Positions 15,729 to 22,772 of a stretch of DNA of 22,909 nt are shown here, piece after piece; positions within the stretch are counted from its first letter, which is position 1; each line of letters begins with the position of its first letter. Both the position numbers and the translations under genes were made by a program. Under the pieces are notes generated by a model, which saw only the letters and a list, made by a program, of their open reading frames with translations, ran no database searches and was not told the DNA's origin. Source of the DNA: Deltaproteobacteria bacterium (GTDB taxonomy: Bacteria > Desulfobacterota > Binatia > UBA9968); assembly GCA_023250495.1 (NCBI GenBank), contig JAHFAP010000016.1, positions 1,854 through 24,762 of the forward strand, written 5' to 3'.

Positions 15729-17153
15729 TTAACTCGCTGTAGTGAGCGGCTTAAGCTCTCTCCTGCCGAGCCGGACAGCACCAGTTTCGGTCACGAGGAT
15801 GTGATCGCCAATTTGAACTACGCGGTTCGTCCTCTTCACGTCCTGTATGAAATCCCTCTTCAGTCGAATCGCCGGCTTGAAGTCGAAGGTCATGCCTGGG
15901 ACCAGCACGATCCCTTCGTCGCCCCGCGAATTGGTTGGTCCTATTCGGGGTCGCGAGAGGTTGGCGATGCCACTGCTGTGGAGCACGACCCCAGACCGAT
16001 CTTCCGCGTTCAGCTTCTCCACAGCGGCAGCATAGTGATCCACGAGCTGGCCGCAGGTGGTTTTTCCCGGTACGATCAAGGCGAGCGCATCGAGGAACAG
16101 TTTGATGGCGACTTCCGTGGCGTTCTTGTAATAGTTGTAGCCCGGCGTGTTCGAGTTCCCTACGAAGATCGAGTGGTTCACTTGGCCTCGATAACCCTGA
16201 ACCGTCGCGTCGATCTCCTGGCTGATAATTTGTCCCGGTTGGAGCGGGTCATCGACGGGCGCGCCCAGGGTTGAATTGGCGGGTTCGTCGAGAGCGATCG
16301 AGAGACGGGTCGGATCCTCGCCGGTTTCTGCAAACATATCCGTGAAAGTGGCGAACCAGATATCCGCCTGGCGTTTGGCGGGAGGGCGGGCGCTTCGCAT
16401 GATAGTCTCAATCGCCTTTTCCCCGACTGTGACCGAACGCCTAATTACCTCCTGCTCTTCACGGCTCTTGACCATCGCGGCTTCATCTACCGGACCCGGG
16501 TCCGGGCCCCACCTCTCTATAGGCACAAAGAGGACTCCCGCAAGAGCGCTTCTCAAGTTCTCCAGATAGGTGGCGGAGACCAGACCTTCCGGGTCAAACC
16601 GGCTGCCGACAAGTTTGGCGACGCCGATTCGCGCTCCTGATCTGCTCAAACCCAGAGCCCTTAAACTCCCAATGACGCTTTTGGAGCCCTCCCCTTGGCT
16701 GAGGGCAAGCTTGCCGCCGGAGAGCCAAGCGGCAAGTCTCCCTTCCCAGAAAGTCTTGTTCCGTTCCGTGGGCAGCAGCGCGTGCGCCGGCTTAGAGGGG
16801 TCTCGGGGAAAGATGACATCGGCGCTTCCCGCGCGGCCGCCGATTTGTGTCAGGTATCGGGTATAGGCGGTGTCGCTGCTCCCGAGCGCAATGATGGCAT
16901 CCAGATTCCACTGGGATCTCGCCATAATGCGGCGGACGACTTCCCACCGCCGGTCGCGCTCGGCCACGGTGAAAATGGGATTTGCGATCGCTATTCCGCC
17001 AAGAGCTGGCTCCCGCGCTTGGGCAAAACCCTCGGACTGGAAGAGTAACCCTGAAAACGGAATGCCAACTCCGGCGAGTGACATGTTGCGCAGAGCAACA
17101 CGCCGGGAAATCCCCTTGCCGTCGAACTCAATCCGATTTCTTTTGCCGGGCAT
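15729..17153 (-). CDS. Tat-exported M24 (aminopeptidase P/creatinase fold) protein with lost metal ligands
   Basis: 474 residues. The N-terminus carries a twin-arginine signal (SRRVALRN at 16-23, hydrophobic stretch to about 45, cleavage likely after GFAQA), so the protein is exported folded. Residues 225-465 have the M24 pita-bread layout. Of the five metal ligands of the peptidases, only the first Asp (D315, QEIDA) and possibly the His (H392) remain; the second Asp is replaced by Q324, and the two Glu by K426 (DFKPA) and G449 (QIGDHILVTE). It is therefore unlikely to be a metallo-aminopeptidase and may act metal-free, like creatinase, or only bind. The ATG at 17153 has AGGAGG seven bases upstream. 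The neighbour is an acylase, another amide-bond hydrolase. Confidence 0.85.
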   Translation of the reverse strand: MPGKRNRIEFDGKGISRRVALRNMSLAGVGIPFSGLLFQSEGFAQAREPALGGIAIANPIFTVAERDRRWEVVRRIMARSQWNLDAIIALGSSDTAYTRYLTQIGGRAGSADVIFPRDPSKPAHALLPTERNKTFWEGRLAAWLSGGKLALSQGEGSKSVIGSLRALGLSRSGARIGVAKLVGSRFDPEGLVSATYLENLRSALAGVLFVPIERWGPDPGPVDEAAMVKSREEQEVIRRSVTVGEKAIETIMRSARPPAKRQADIWFATFTDMFAETGEDPTRLSIALDEPANSTLGAPVDDPLQPGQIISQEIDATVQGYRGQVNHSIFVGNSNTPGYNYYKNATEVAIKLFLDALALIVPGKTTCGQLVDHYAAAVEKLNAEDRSGVVLHSSGIANLSRPRIGPTNSRGDEGIVLVPGMTFDFKPAIRLKRDFIQDVKRTNRVVQIGDHILVTETGAVRLGRRELKPLTTAS

Positions 17154-17199
17154 CGTTTAACCTCCTTTGTGTTTGGAGCCGGCGCCGTGACCGCGCCGA

Positions 17200-17227
17200 T
17201 TCCTAGCACAGCGGGGGGCTTTGTCAA
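17200..17227 (-). promoter_or_regulatory. Possible promoter for the M24 gene
   Basis: A perfect -35 TTGACA (17227-17222) and a weak -10 TAGGAA (17205-17200) are 16 bases apart in the 84-base gap between the acylase stop and the M24 start. The same place holds a small hairpin (GGCTT with AAGCC around GACA), so the TTGACA could be partly coincidental. Confidence 0.4.
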
Positions 17228-17237
17228 GCCTCCTCTA

Positions 17238-19673
17238 TTAGTTCGGGGTGAGAGTCAAAACGGGCCACGTCTTCGCCTCTTCCTCGTCGTGCCACAGACG
17301 GATGTATTTCCCGTCGCGCCACAGCTCGGTCTGGTCTTGGTAGTGGGGCGAGAAAAAATGGCCCGACTGACCCGACGGGAGAACAAAGAGGGACCGCTCC
17401 GGCGCGGCCAGGTCGATGATCATCCTGAGCGATGGCCCGACCACATGTTCATAGGGATTGGAGCGTCGGTAAAAGCCCATATTGATCGTCACTCCGTCTC
17501 CCGGAGAGGGAAATGGGCCAAGAGAAAGGAGCCGTCGCAGAAATCTGATCCTGTCGAGAGGATGACGCAGGGTCAGAGTATGGATCTTGCCCCAGCCCCA
17601 TTGCTCTATGTCTGCGCCGAGTCGTTGCGCAAGCTCGTCACGCGCCTCGCGCAGGCTCTTGTCAATCATCGCCTGCCTTGGGCGCGAGGCGAACCACGGC
17701 GACTGGGGGTTGCGCAGGATCTGTTCCATCGGAGCAAGCGATTGGTTAAAGATTTCGGTGTACGCCAGGAATAGCTCGTCACCGAGCACGGGTTTGAGCA
17801 GATTGCTTGTCAGGCGCTGGTAGAAGAGATGGAAGAGAGCAGACGCCGCGCTATTTTCTGAACAGTCGCCGACCCAGCGAAGAAGTTTTTCCGCGGCTTT
17901 CCCGAGAGAGTCGTTTTCCCGCGCAACCACTTCGAGATCTTCCCGAAGGGTTTCCACCATATCTCTCCCATGCACGGAGACTCTGTCGCTCTGAATTTCA
18001 GCCATATCCTCGGCAGAAAACTTTTCCTTTGAAGTTAGCAATTCTTTGATGCGCCGTATGCGGTAGGGTGGGTCGAAAAGATCGGAGAGGTGATAGGGAT
18101 AGCCATCGTCCACGATGCGGTTGTTTGCCGTGGCGATGACGCCCTCGGGCGGATTATAGAGGTAAGGAAGCTCCTCAAAAGGAATGTCACCCTTCCATTC
18201 AAACTCTGCACTCCAGCCGGGCAGGGGAAGGAGCGACGGCGGCTGCGGGCGAATCGGGACCCTGCCTGCCAGACTATAGCCGACGTTACCCTTTCGGTCC
18301 GCATAGACATAGTTGAGCGCGGGGGCGGCCTGGTGGGAAATGCTCTCGCGAAACTCGTCCCAGTCGCGCGCCCGATTGACTCCGTAGAGGGCGCGCAACT
18401 CCTGGCTCGGATCATGCGCGGTCCATTTAAACGCCAGCGCTTCCTCTCCTGCGCAGCTGTTGCCCCGTATGAAGTCGCCGATGAGCGGCCCATGACGGGT
18501 GAAGCGGATCCTCTTTACGATCTCTCTTCCACCCCGTACGGTTATCTTTTCTTCTTCGAACTGCATCTTAGTCCATTGGCCGTCTGCCAGATAAAGGTCT
18601 GGCTCTTGAGGATGGATCTTTTCGCAGTACAGCTCCGCGTCATCGCAGAGCGCTGCGGTCACTCCCCAGCCGATCCAGCGGTTGTGGCCGAGGTGGACGC
18701 ATGGGGAGCCCGCGATGGAGGCGCCCCAAACCTCAAACTCGTCCTCGCCCTGTTTGGCGCGTGCCGCCCGGAGATGGATAAGATACCAGAACGACGGCAG
18801 ATCCATCCTAAGATGCGGATCGTTGCACAGGATCGGACTTCCCGTAGAGGAGCGCCAAGGCGCAACGACCCAGTTGTTGCTTCCTTGTCCTGCCGGGCTC
18901 CAGCCGGTTTGCTGAAAAGTTCCGCTCACAAAGCGCAGCAGCTCACGAGTGTCTGCCGCGATGGCCCGGGTGATGCTGGGTCCGGTTGAAGGATAGGCCG
19001 GGAGCAGAGATTTAAGTTTATCCTGCTGGCCTGCCAGCCTGTCCGCAACGGCGATCCAGGTCAGGCGGGTGAATAGAGAAGTGGAAAGAAAAAAGGCAAA
19101 ACCCTTTGCAATGGTGAGGCTATCCTCTGGGCGCCACGGCCCGGGTTCATAGCGCAGCAGGCGAAACTCCAGCGGCAAAGACTTGAGATGGGTTTCGATA
19201 TAGCGGTTGACGCCTGCGCTGTAGGCTTCCAGGATTTCGACATGCTGCTCGGGCAGGCGCCGGAGCGACGCGCAGGCTGCCTTGCGCATTCCCATTAGCC
19301 GGAGAAAATAATCCAGGTCGGCCGCCGTCTTATCGCGGAAATGGACCGAAAGCTCTTGCCAAGGGGCCGGGCGATCCCCCACAACCTCCGCCATGCGGCC
19401 ACAAAGAAAGCGCCGCTTTATCTCCATCTGCCAAAGTCTTTCCTGGGCGTGCAGATATCCCTGGGCCAGGAAGAGGTCGTGTTCGCTGGCGGCGTAGAGA
19501 TGGGGAACGGAGTAGGGGCCCCAGCGAACTTTTACTGGTTCCGCCAGGCCACGCGTCGGAATGACTCCGCGGGTCTGCGGCTTGGTTTTGCGGAGCCAGG
19601 AGCGAAGCAGCAGGTGGAGGAGACGAAAAAACCAGTTTTGGGTTTCGGGTTTCGCGTTTCGACCAAAGGGCAT
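17238..19673 (-). CDS. Penicillin acylase family N-terminal nucleophile hydrolase
   Basis: 811-residue precursor that cleaves or forms amide bonds (penicillins, acyl-homoserine lactones and other N-acyl compounds in this family). The alpha part has DLFLAQGYLHAQERLWQME at 66-84. The nucleophile is Ser265 in GQGSNNWVV, which becomes the new N-terminus of the beta chain after self-cleavage, followed by the expected GSPILCNDPHL at 278-288. Family members are normally secreted, but here there is no proper signal peptide: only an Arg-rich hydrophobic stretch (FFRLLHLLLRSWL, 15-27) that could act as an anchor. The ATG at 19673 is the only candidate start, and residues about 5-14 are encoded by an intergenic repeat. 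The substrate is unknown. Confidence 0.9.
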   Translation of the reverse strand: MPFGRNAKPETQNWFFRLLHLLLRSWLRKTKPQTRGVIPTRGLAEPVKVRWGPYSVPHLYAASEHDLFLAQGYLHAQERLWQMEIKRRFLCGRMAEVVGDRPAPWQELSVHFRDKTAADLDYFLRLMGMRKAACASLRRLPEQHVEILEAYSAGVNRYIETHLKSLPLEFRLLRYEPGPWRPEDSLTIAKGFAFFLSTSLFTRLTWIAVADRLAGQQDKLKSLLPAYPSTGPSITRAIAADTRELLRFVSGTFQQTGWSPAGQGSNNWVVAPWRSSTGSPILCNDPHLRMDLPSFWYLIHLRAARAKQGEDEFEVWGASIAGSPCVHLGHNRWIGWGVTAALCDDAELYCEKIHPQEPDLYLADGQWTKMQFEEEKITVRGGREIVKRIRFTRHGPLIGDFIRGNSCAGEEALAFKWTAHDPSQELRALYGVNRARDWDEFRESISHQAAPALNYVYADRKGNVGYSLAGRVPIRPQPPSLLPLPGWSAEFEWKGDIPFEELPYLYNPPEGVIATANNRIVDDGYPYHLSDLFDPPYRIRRIKELLTSKEKFSAEDMAEIQSDRVSVHGRDMVETLREDLEVVARENDSLGKAAEKLLRWVGDCSENSAASALFHLFYQRLTSNLLKPVLGDELFLAYTEIFNQSLAPMEQILRNPQSPWFASRPRQAMIDKSLREARDELAQRLGADIEQWGWGKIHTLTLRHPLDRIRFLRRLLSLGPFPSPGDGVTINMGFYRRSNPYEHVVGPSLRMIIDLAAPERSLFVLPSGQSGHFFSPHYQDQTELWRDGKYIRLWHDEEEAKTWPVLTLTPN

Positions 19674-19722
19674 TGAAGAGTTTTCCTGCCTCGAAACTCG
19701 GAACTCAAAACTCGAAACTCGG
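19635..19722. repeat. GTTTCGG micro-repeat palindrome at the acylase start
   Basis: Tandem units like GGTTTCG (19635-19662) face complementary units like CGAAACTC (19691-19722) across 28 bases; 19656-19662 pairs perfectly with 19691-19697 and the rest imperfectly. The left arm lies inside the acylase coding sequence and encodes residues about 5-14, while the right arm is between that gene and the GST stop. It resembles the elements at 1749-1800 and 3553-3620 in design but not in unit sequence. Confidence 0.78.
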
Positions 19723-19728
19723 CGGATG

Positions 19729-20346
19729 CTACATAATGACCTTCACCGAAGGGCGATCTTTCATTCGCTTGAGCCAGCCACTCAACCGGGGCATGGAGGG
19801 ATCAGGGAGGACCCCCATGCCCTCCATGCGCAGGAACCTGGGTATGAGGGCCGCATCGAGGAGCGAGAAGTCTCCAGCCAGGTAGGGCTGCTCGCCGATT
19901 TCGCGCTCGAGGCGCTGCAGCAGGTTTTTGAGATCCTGCTTTGCCTTGTCGATGGTCTCCTGGCTTCTTTCCTTCGCGTCTTTCGTCAGCTCCATGCGGA
20001 TCTTTTGATAGGGAGAGTCCAGGTGATTCATGCCGTAGTCGATCAGGATGCGGACCTTCGCCTTCTTGGCGTGGTCCTTCGGCATCAGCGGCGGCTCAGG
20101 ATATTTTTCGTCGAGATACTCGTTGATGATGCACGATTCGTAGAGAACGGTCGCGCCGTCGATGATGACCGGCACCTTCCCATATGGATTGAGCTTAAGG
20201 TAGTCCGGTTTTTTTTGATCCCCTTTTTTAAGATCAACCGGAACCGTTTCGTAGGGGAGCTTCTTTTCCGCCAACACAACTTTTACCCGCTGGCAGTTGG
20301 GGGATGATGGAAAATCGTAGAGTTTGATCGCATTTCCGTCGGCCAT
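19729..20346 (-). CDS. Glutathione S-transferase family protein
   Basis: 205-residue cytoplasmic GST. The N-terminal thioredoxin-like domain (1-85) has the active-site region DFPSSPNCQRVKVVLAEK (S14/S15, C18), the cis-proline segment KVPVIIDG, and the glutathione-binding ES pair in VLYESCIINEYLDE. The all-helical C-terminal domain (95-205) has the family's LAGDFSLLDAALIPRF capping box. It probably conjugates glutathione or isomerises substrates as in the zeta/theta-like groups; the class is not certain. The ATG at 20346 has AGGAGG six bases upstream. It is the first gene beyond the last attC-like site, so it may be the chromosomal flank of the cassette array. Confidence 0.93.
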   Translation of the reverse strand: MADGNAIKLYDFPSSPNCQRVKVVLAEKKLPYETVPVDLKKGDQKKPDYLKLNPYGKVPVIIDGATVLYESCIINEYLDEKYPEPPLMPKDHAKKAKVRILIDYGMNHLDSPYQKIRMELTKDAKERSQETIDKAKQDLKNLLQRLEREIGEQPYLAGDFSLLDAALIPRFLRMEGMGVLPDPSMPRLSGWLKRMKDRPSVKVIM

Positions 20347-20469
20347 GTTCTTCCTCCTCTAATGTTTTTCTTGGTTTAACTCAGCGAAATTCAAAAGGCA
20401 AGCCGCCGCAATGACGAGAAAATGACATTCTTCAATGGCAAGATGATCTAACGACCGACGGCTCAGATG

Positions 20470-20557
20470 GGCCAACGCCTGCGATGACCGGCGGGCCGGC
20501 ATACGTAGAACAGCAGGGTTTTAGGCATAATCCCGCCGGTCCATTGCATGGTTATGT
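20470..20557 (-). repeat. attC-like recombination site after the toxin gene
   Basis: Minus-strand ends are ACATAAC (20557-20551) and GTTGGCC (20476-20470), the positions of R'' and R'. The inner arms pair over 12 bp (20484-20495 with 20532-20544) with exactly one unpaired extra base on the R'' side, the extrahelical base typical of attC. The loop is 36 bases. It begins four bases after the toxin stop. The GTTGGCC core differs at one base from the GTTRRRY consensus. Confidence 0.68.
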
Positions 20558-20561
20558 GCCA

Positions 20562-20855
20562 TCACAGCTGATACTTGCTGATATCGAGCGAACCGTGGAA
20601 GACCCCGAGGACATCGATATTACCATCTTCCTTGATCAGATAGGCGATACGGTAGTGGCCGTAGAGGAGGATCCGCACATGGCGGCTCGATGCCCAATAG
20701 CGATGGCCCATCTCAGGAAAGTCAGCCAGCTCCTGCGCCCGCTCGTAGATACCGTTGACGGTTTGGGCAGCCGCTTGCGGATTATCCGCGGCAATGTACT
20801 CGAAGATGTCCTCAAGCCAACGCTGGGCTTCTGCAGTCCAAGTTATCTCTGCCAT
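20562..20855 (-). CDS. ParE/RelE-family toxin of a toxin-antitoxin cassette
   Basis: 97-residue small protein of the RelE/ParE superfamily. The layout fits the fold: helical N-terminus (ITWTAEAQRWLEDIFEYIAA), then ADFPEMGHRYWASSRHVRIL and YGHYRIAYLI, ending IDVLGVFHGSLDI. ParE-type members poison gyrase and RelE-type members cut mRNA on the ribosome; the sequence alone does not decide, though the YIAADNPQAA helix looks more ParE-like. The start at 20855 overlaps the antitoxin gene end by 13 bases and has only a weak ribosome-binding site, so coupled translation keeps antitoxin in excess. An attC-like site follows the stop by four bases. Confidence 0.9.
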   Translation of the reverse strand: MAEITWTAEAQRWLEDIFEYIAADNPQAAAQTVNGIYERAQELADFPEMGHRYWASSRHVRILLYGHYRIAYLIKEDGNIDVLGVFHGSLDISKYQL

Positions 20856-21028
20856 GAGCGGATGCGCCGCTCCATCTCATCATTCGAGATGACTCGGCCT
20901 GCGTCCGAGTCAGCAAGCCCCCGCTCGACCATAACGTGAAAGGCTAGTTCGCGTACGATCTCCTCGCGCGAGCTGTCTTCGGGTTGCTCTTCGATGAGCT
21001 TAGTCAGTTCTTCCTTCGCTTTCGACAT
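20843..21028 (-). CDS. Antitoxin partner of the ParE/RelE toxin
   Basis: 61-residue acidic protein encoded just upstream of and overlapping the toxin. Its core (ELAFHVMVERGLADSDAGRV, then ISNDEMERRIRSWQR) matches small antitoxins found with ParE/RelE toxins in environmental bacteria. The C-terminal helix would wrap the toxin. The ATG at 21028 has GGAGGT seven bases upstream, a much stronger site than the toxin's, as expected for an antitoxin. Lying within an attC-bounded cassette, the pair may stabilise the array. Confidence 0.87.
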   Translation of the reverse strand: MSKAKEELTKLIEEQPEDSSREEIVRELAFHVMVERGLADSDAGRVISNDEMERRIRSWQR

Positions 21029-21086
21029 GGGTCACACCTCCGGGCTGCCTTAATCTTGTCACATTCGGGGAACACGATCAAACGTC

Positions 21087-21147
21087 ACATAACGCCGTGT
21101 TGAACGGCGCGTAGTTCTATGCGCGTTCGTTCCAACTAGAGTTAGAC
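21087..21147 (-). repeat. attC-like recombination site between the 216-residue gene and the antitoxin
   Basis: Minus-strand R'' is GTCTAAC (21147-21141, matching RYYYAAC) and R' is GTTATGT (21093-21087). The arms GTTGGAACG (21136-21128) and CGTTCAAC (21106-21099) pair over 8 bp with one extrahelical G on the R'' side. A second inner stem (21107-21113 with 21118-21124) caps it. This is the best-formed of the three sites. Confidence 0.78.
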
Positions 21148-21195
21148 CTTGACGCGTCATAGTCTCAGACCCATAGAGCAAAATAGAAAGGGATC

Positions 21196-21846
21196 TCACA
21201 GCCAAATCGCATATGGCTTGATCTGACAGGTACTGCTAGAAAGGGAACGAGCGTACCCAAACACGTGAAGAGACACGCTTTTCCCTTTGTGACCCTGGAA
21301 ATGAATTGCGAGATGACTTAGACGATTTAACTTTCCACCAGACGCGCTGGGAAATTTTGGCAGGCTTGCGGCCATTACAACTCTAGCCGCAAAGCGATCG
21401 GCAATCTCGAACATAATCGCTCCGTCTTGAGTTGCTCTATCCGCGCCTCCGGCTTTCAGGAATTGTGGTGTATCAAACGATTCGTGCAGATCGATGAACA
21501 CAGGTTTATTCATTTGCGCCGACCTGTTCACCGCATCATCTATTGTTCTACTCAGGCTTCCTTCCTCAGATAGATGTTGCTGAAGACGTATCAGCTTGTG
21601 CTCAACCGTCAGAGTGAGCTTTGCCTCCTCCAGCAGCTTGCTCGCCTTCGATTTTTCGACTTTCGCTCCAATTTCGATGCCCAAGAGTGAAGCGATCGCC
21701 TTGCCCAAACCAAATTTCGCTCCGGCTTTTTCAGTCACGTCTGTTTCAGTACTTTTCCGAAGTTCCGTTTCTAATCGATCAACGGTCTGTGCGAATAGAC
21801 TTTTGATGCCCTCCTTGTCTAGGTAGATGTATGCGTGCGGTTGCAT
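21196..21846 (-). CDS. Hypothetical cassette protein, possibly DUF6414-like
   Basis: 216-residue protein without signal peptide or membrane segment. It opens with YIYLDKEGIKSLFAQTVDRL, followed by a Gly/Ala-Lys-rich helical part (FGLGKAIASLLGIEIGAKVE, 45-64) and a heptad-like stretch to about 95. This layout reminds me of DUF6414-type proteins of unknown function, but I cannot confirm it without a search. The second half (HESFDTPQFLK, MFEIADRFAARVVMAA, HVFGYARSL) is not recognised. The gene is bracketed by attC-like sites, so it looks like an integron cassette; cassette proteins of unknown function are often defence or stress related, which is only context. Ribosome-binding site at the ATG (21846) is weak. 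Confidence 0.72.
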   Translation of the reverse strand: MQPHAYIYLDKEGIKSLFAQTVDRLETELRKSTETDVTEKAGAKFGLGKAIASLLGIEIGAKVEKSKASKLLEEAKLTLTVEHKLIRLQQHLSEEGSLSRTIDDAVNRSAQMNKPVFIDLHESFDTPQFLKAGGADRATQDGAIMFEIADRFAARVVMAASLPKFPSASGGKLNRLSHLAIHFQGHKGKSVSLHVFGYARSLSSSTCQIKPYAIWL

Positions 21847-21868
21847 GGAAGCGCTTGCCTCTCTTGAA

Positions 21869-21922
21869 GCCTAACGTCCGGCGTGACGCGCGCCCGCGTC
21901 GCTGTCCACGCCGTGGTTAGAG
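21869..21922 (-). repeat. attC-like recombination site after the solute-binding lipoprotein gene
   Basis: Minus-strand R'' is CTCTAAC (21922-21916) and R' is GTTAGGC (21875-21869, the canonical core). The arms CGGCGTG and CACGCCG (21913-21907 with 21885-21879) pair over 7 bp, with an unequal spacer of two and three bases beside the cores and a small inner hairpin. At 54 bases it is at the short end for attC. It starts four bases after the gene's stop codon. Confidence 0.72.
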
Positions 21923-21926
21923 AGCA

Positions 21927-22727
21927 TCATTTGACTGGGGCGACAACCACGCCGCGTAACCCGGCCCTCTCGATCGCGGCTTTGACCAGACCCTCGGACC
22001 TCGCGTCCTCGATGAACCTGCGAGCGTAGGCCACCCCGAGGTCCCGCCCCTTCGGCATCGCCATAGCGTGCGGATCGATGCCGGGCCGACCATCGAGAAC
22101 CCGAGAACCAGGCAATTGATTCGACATTTCGAACAGGGTTGGCTTGATGCTGAAGAATGCGTCTGCTCTCCTGGATCTCACCATCTCCAATGCGTCAGCG
22201 TTACTTGATGCTCGGACCACCTCGACATTTTTCACCGTGCGAGACAGAAAGATTTCCGGCAAGGACTTGTCCTGCGCCGCAATTCGAATCCCGGGCCGAT
22301 CCACATCGGCCATTGCGGAGATGGAAGAACCCCCAGGGATGAGGTAGCCGAATTCGACTTCCAGGTGCACGGCGGCGAAATCCCACTCCTTCGCCCGCGC
22401 AGGACTAAACCCAATAAAGGCGACGTCCCAACCGCCGGATTTCCCGCTGTCGAGAAGGGCTCCGATTGATGGGTACAGAACCGGCTCAAACGGAACCCCC
22501 ATGCGCCGGGCCAACTCTTTTCCGAGGTCAAATCCCACCCCTTTCATCTCACCCGACGCGGAGTCCCGTATCACTTGTGTGGGACTGCCAAGCAAGAGCC
22601 CAACGCGAAGCTTGCCGGTTGGAGCCAAAGCCTTTTGCGCCTCCGGCGTGGGGGCGGTACTGATGCCCGCACAGCCCGTAAGCAGCAGTCCAAGTATCGC
22701 AGTCATCAACCAATGAGTCGTTCGCAT
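21927..22727 (-). CDS. Solute-binding lipoprotein, amino-acid-type PBP2 family
   Basis: 266 residues, periplasmic and lipid-anchored: the signal sequence ends in the lipobox LLTGC (C19). The fold is type 2 periplasmic binding protein of the polar amino acid family (SBP_bac_3): GKLRVGLL near 38-45, GVGFDLGKELARRMGV near 63-78, WDVAFIGFSPARAKEWDFA near 100-118, and a C-terminal helix bearing AYARRFIEDARSEG. No permease or ATPase gene is nearby, so it may feed a distant transporter, sense a ligand, or act alone. The ATG at 22727 has AGGAGG five bases upstream. An attC-like site starts four bases after the stop, so it appears to be an integron cassette gene, probably with its own promoter (22816-22844). 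Confidence 0.9.
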   Translation of the reverse strand: MRTTHWLMTAILGLLLTGCAGISTAPTPEAQKALAPTGKLRVGLLLGSPTQVIRDSASGEMKGVGFDLGKELARRMGVPFEPVLYPSIGALLDSGKSGGWDVAFIGFSPARAKEWDFAAVHLEVEFGYLIPGGSSISAMADVDRPGIRIAAQDKSLPEIFLSRTVKNVEVVRASSNADALEMVRSRRADAFFSIKPTLFEMSNQLPGSRVLDGRPGIDPHAMAMPKGRDLGVAYARRFIEDARSEGLVKAAIERAGLRGVVVAPVK

Positions 22728-22772
22728 TGCGTCCTCCTTTGAAGTTACCGTTGCTCTCTAACTATTAAATGA

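Larger units (their letters stand above)
20470..22727 (-). mobile_element. Integron cassette array fragment (attC-bearing gene cassettes, no integrase visible)
   Basis: Three attC-like palindromes (20470-20557, 21087-21147, 21869-21922) are all in the same orientation, and each lies downstream of a minus-strand gene's stop codon. They delimit two complete cassettes: the 216-residue protein (about 21874-21093) and the toxin-antitoxin pair (about 21092-20476). The solute-binding lipoprotein gene ends four bases before the first site and so looks like a third cassette, although its upstream boundary is not visible. Neither an integrase gene nor an attI site is present in this window, so it could be the tail of an integron or an integrase-less attC cluster. 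Confidence 0.75.

Noticed and set aside
18090..18989. Long open frame on the plus strand (and similar ones at 147-596, 6629-7405, 12740-13462)
   Set aside because: These lie opposite strongly supported genes and show no domain or signal of their own; they arise from GC-rich codon bias.
20446..20452. GTTAGAT on the minus strand as the true core of the last attC site
   Set aside because: It fits the core consensus, but its flank has no complementary partner; the GTTGGCC core at 20470-20476 belongs to a 12-bp paired arm with an extrahelical base.
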